Positions 5,682-5,836 of a stretch of DNA of 5,836 bases are shown here, piece by piece. Made by a program: the position numbers and the translations under genes. Positions within the stretch are counted from its first letter, which is position 1. Every line of letters starts with the position of its first letter. Under the pieces are notes generated by a model that saw only the letters and a list, made by a program, of their open reading frames with translations, was not told where the DNA came from and did no database searches. Source of the DNA: Pontiellaceae bacterium (GTDB lineage: Bacteria; Verrucomicrobiota; Kiritimatiellia; Kiritimatiellales; Tichowtungiaceae); contig JAOZMR010000183.1 in NCBI GenBank assembly GCA_029934215.1, positions 1-5,836 on the forward strand, read 5' to 3'.

Positions 5682-5836
5682 CAACAGAGCGGGAATATAT
5701 AGAACGCAGAGAAAAACAGGAAGACGAATGGTGGGGTCATACTGGGTGGGAAGTTAAGCGTAATATCCCATGGCTGATTCATGTAATGCCTCTTGTGCTT
5801 GAAGGTAACCACTTTGGGGGTTTTGACATCACCAAA
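5682..5836. other. Region after recD2 with one open frame lacking a start
   Basis: One plus-strand frame (codons starting 5690, 5693 and so on) is open from inside the recD2 end to the window edge. It gives a protein-like reading with EDEWWGHTGWEVKR (5723-5764) and GNHFGGFDITK at the end. It has no ATG, GTG or TTG before an ATG at 5786, so no start is supported, and I do not recognise it. The opposite strand is also open, with a hydrophobic reading. Composition is G-rich again (about 38 G and 19 C in 5701-5820), unlike recD2. It could be a gene remnant, a frameshifted gene start or plain intergenic sequence. Confidence 0.2.

Noticed and set aside
5591..5812. Minus-strand frame of 73 codons with a hydrophobic stretch, possible small membrane protein
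   Set aside because: It overlaps the recD2 3' end, needs a GTG start with no ribosome-binding site, and is complementary to an equally open plus frame, so neither is supported.
1..5836. tRNA or rRNA genes, CRISPR arrays, insertion sequences, toxin-antitoxin or phage genes
   Set aside because: No matching structures, regular repeat-spacer patterns, transposase motifs or terminal inverted repeats were seen.

Overview
The window looks like ordinary bacterial chromosome with about average G+C. It holds four complete housekeeping-type genes: a YbiT-type ABC-F ribosome ATPase on the minus strand, then tatD, a secreted SH3-domain protein gene and recD2 on the plus strand. The last three are closely spaced (17 and 4 bases apart) and read like one operon. 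The mix of genes, the SH3 protein architecture, the uneven use of Shine-Dalgarno sites and the many short palindromes suggest a PVC-group bacterium, perhaps Verrucomicrobiota or Kiritimatiellota. That placement is an impression from the sequence, not a proven assignment.

Layout. Positions 1-197 are non-coding and hold degenerate GATTGCCGATT-type repeats and an overlapping pair of palindromes, one of which could act as a terminator. Positions 198-1796 (minus) encode YbiT. Positions 1797-1928 are a divergent intergenic region; here the ybiT leader can fold so that its ribosome-binding site is paired. tatD follows at 1929-2705, the SH3-domain gene at 2723-3484 and recD2 at 3489-5681. Positions 5682-5836 hold no convincing gene, though one frame stays open to the window edge.

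How the genes work together. TatD (metal-dependent nuclease) and RecD2 (5'-3' DNA helicase) both belong to nucleic-acid repair and processing. The SH3 protein between them is predicted to be exported, so it probably shares transcription rather than function. YbiT, divergently transcribed, acts on the ribosome.

The most striking signal that the genes do not explain is a palindrome, TTCCAA-N3-TTGGAA. It occurs five times between 175 and 2369, three times exactly and twice with one mismatch. One copy lies between genes, one inside ybiT and three inside tatD. All four in-gene copies are read in the same frame and encode S-[N/K]-[L/V]-[W/R]-K. A second large-scale signal is a change of strand composition on the plus strand, from G/T-rich to A/C-rich, near 3300. 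It falls inside the SH3 gene and not at a gene boundary.
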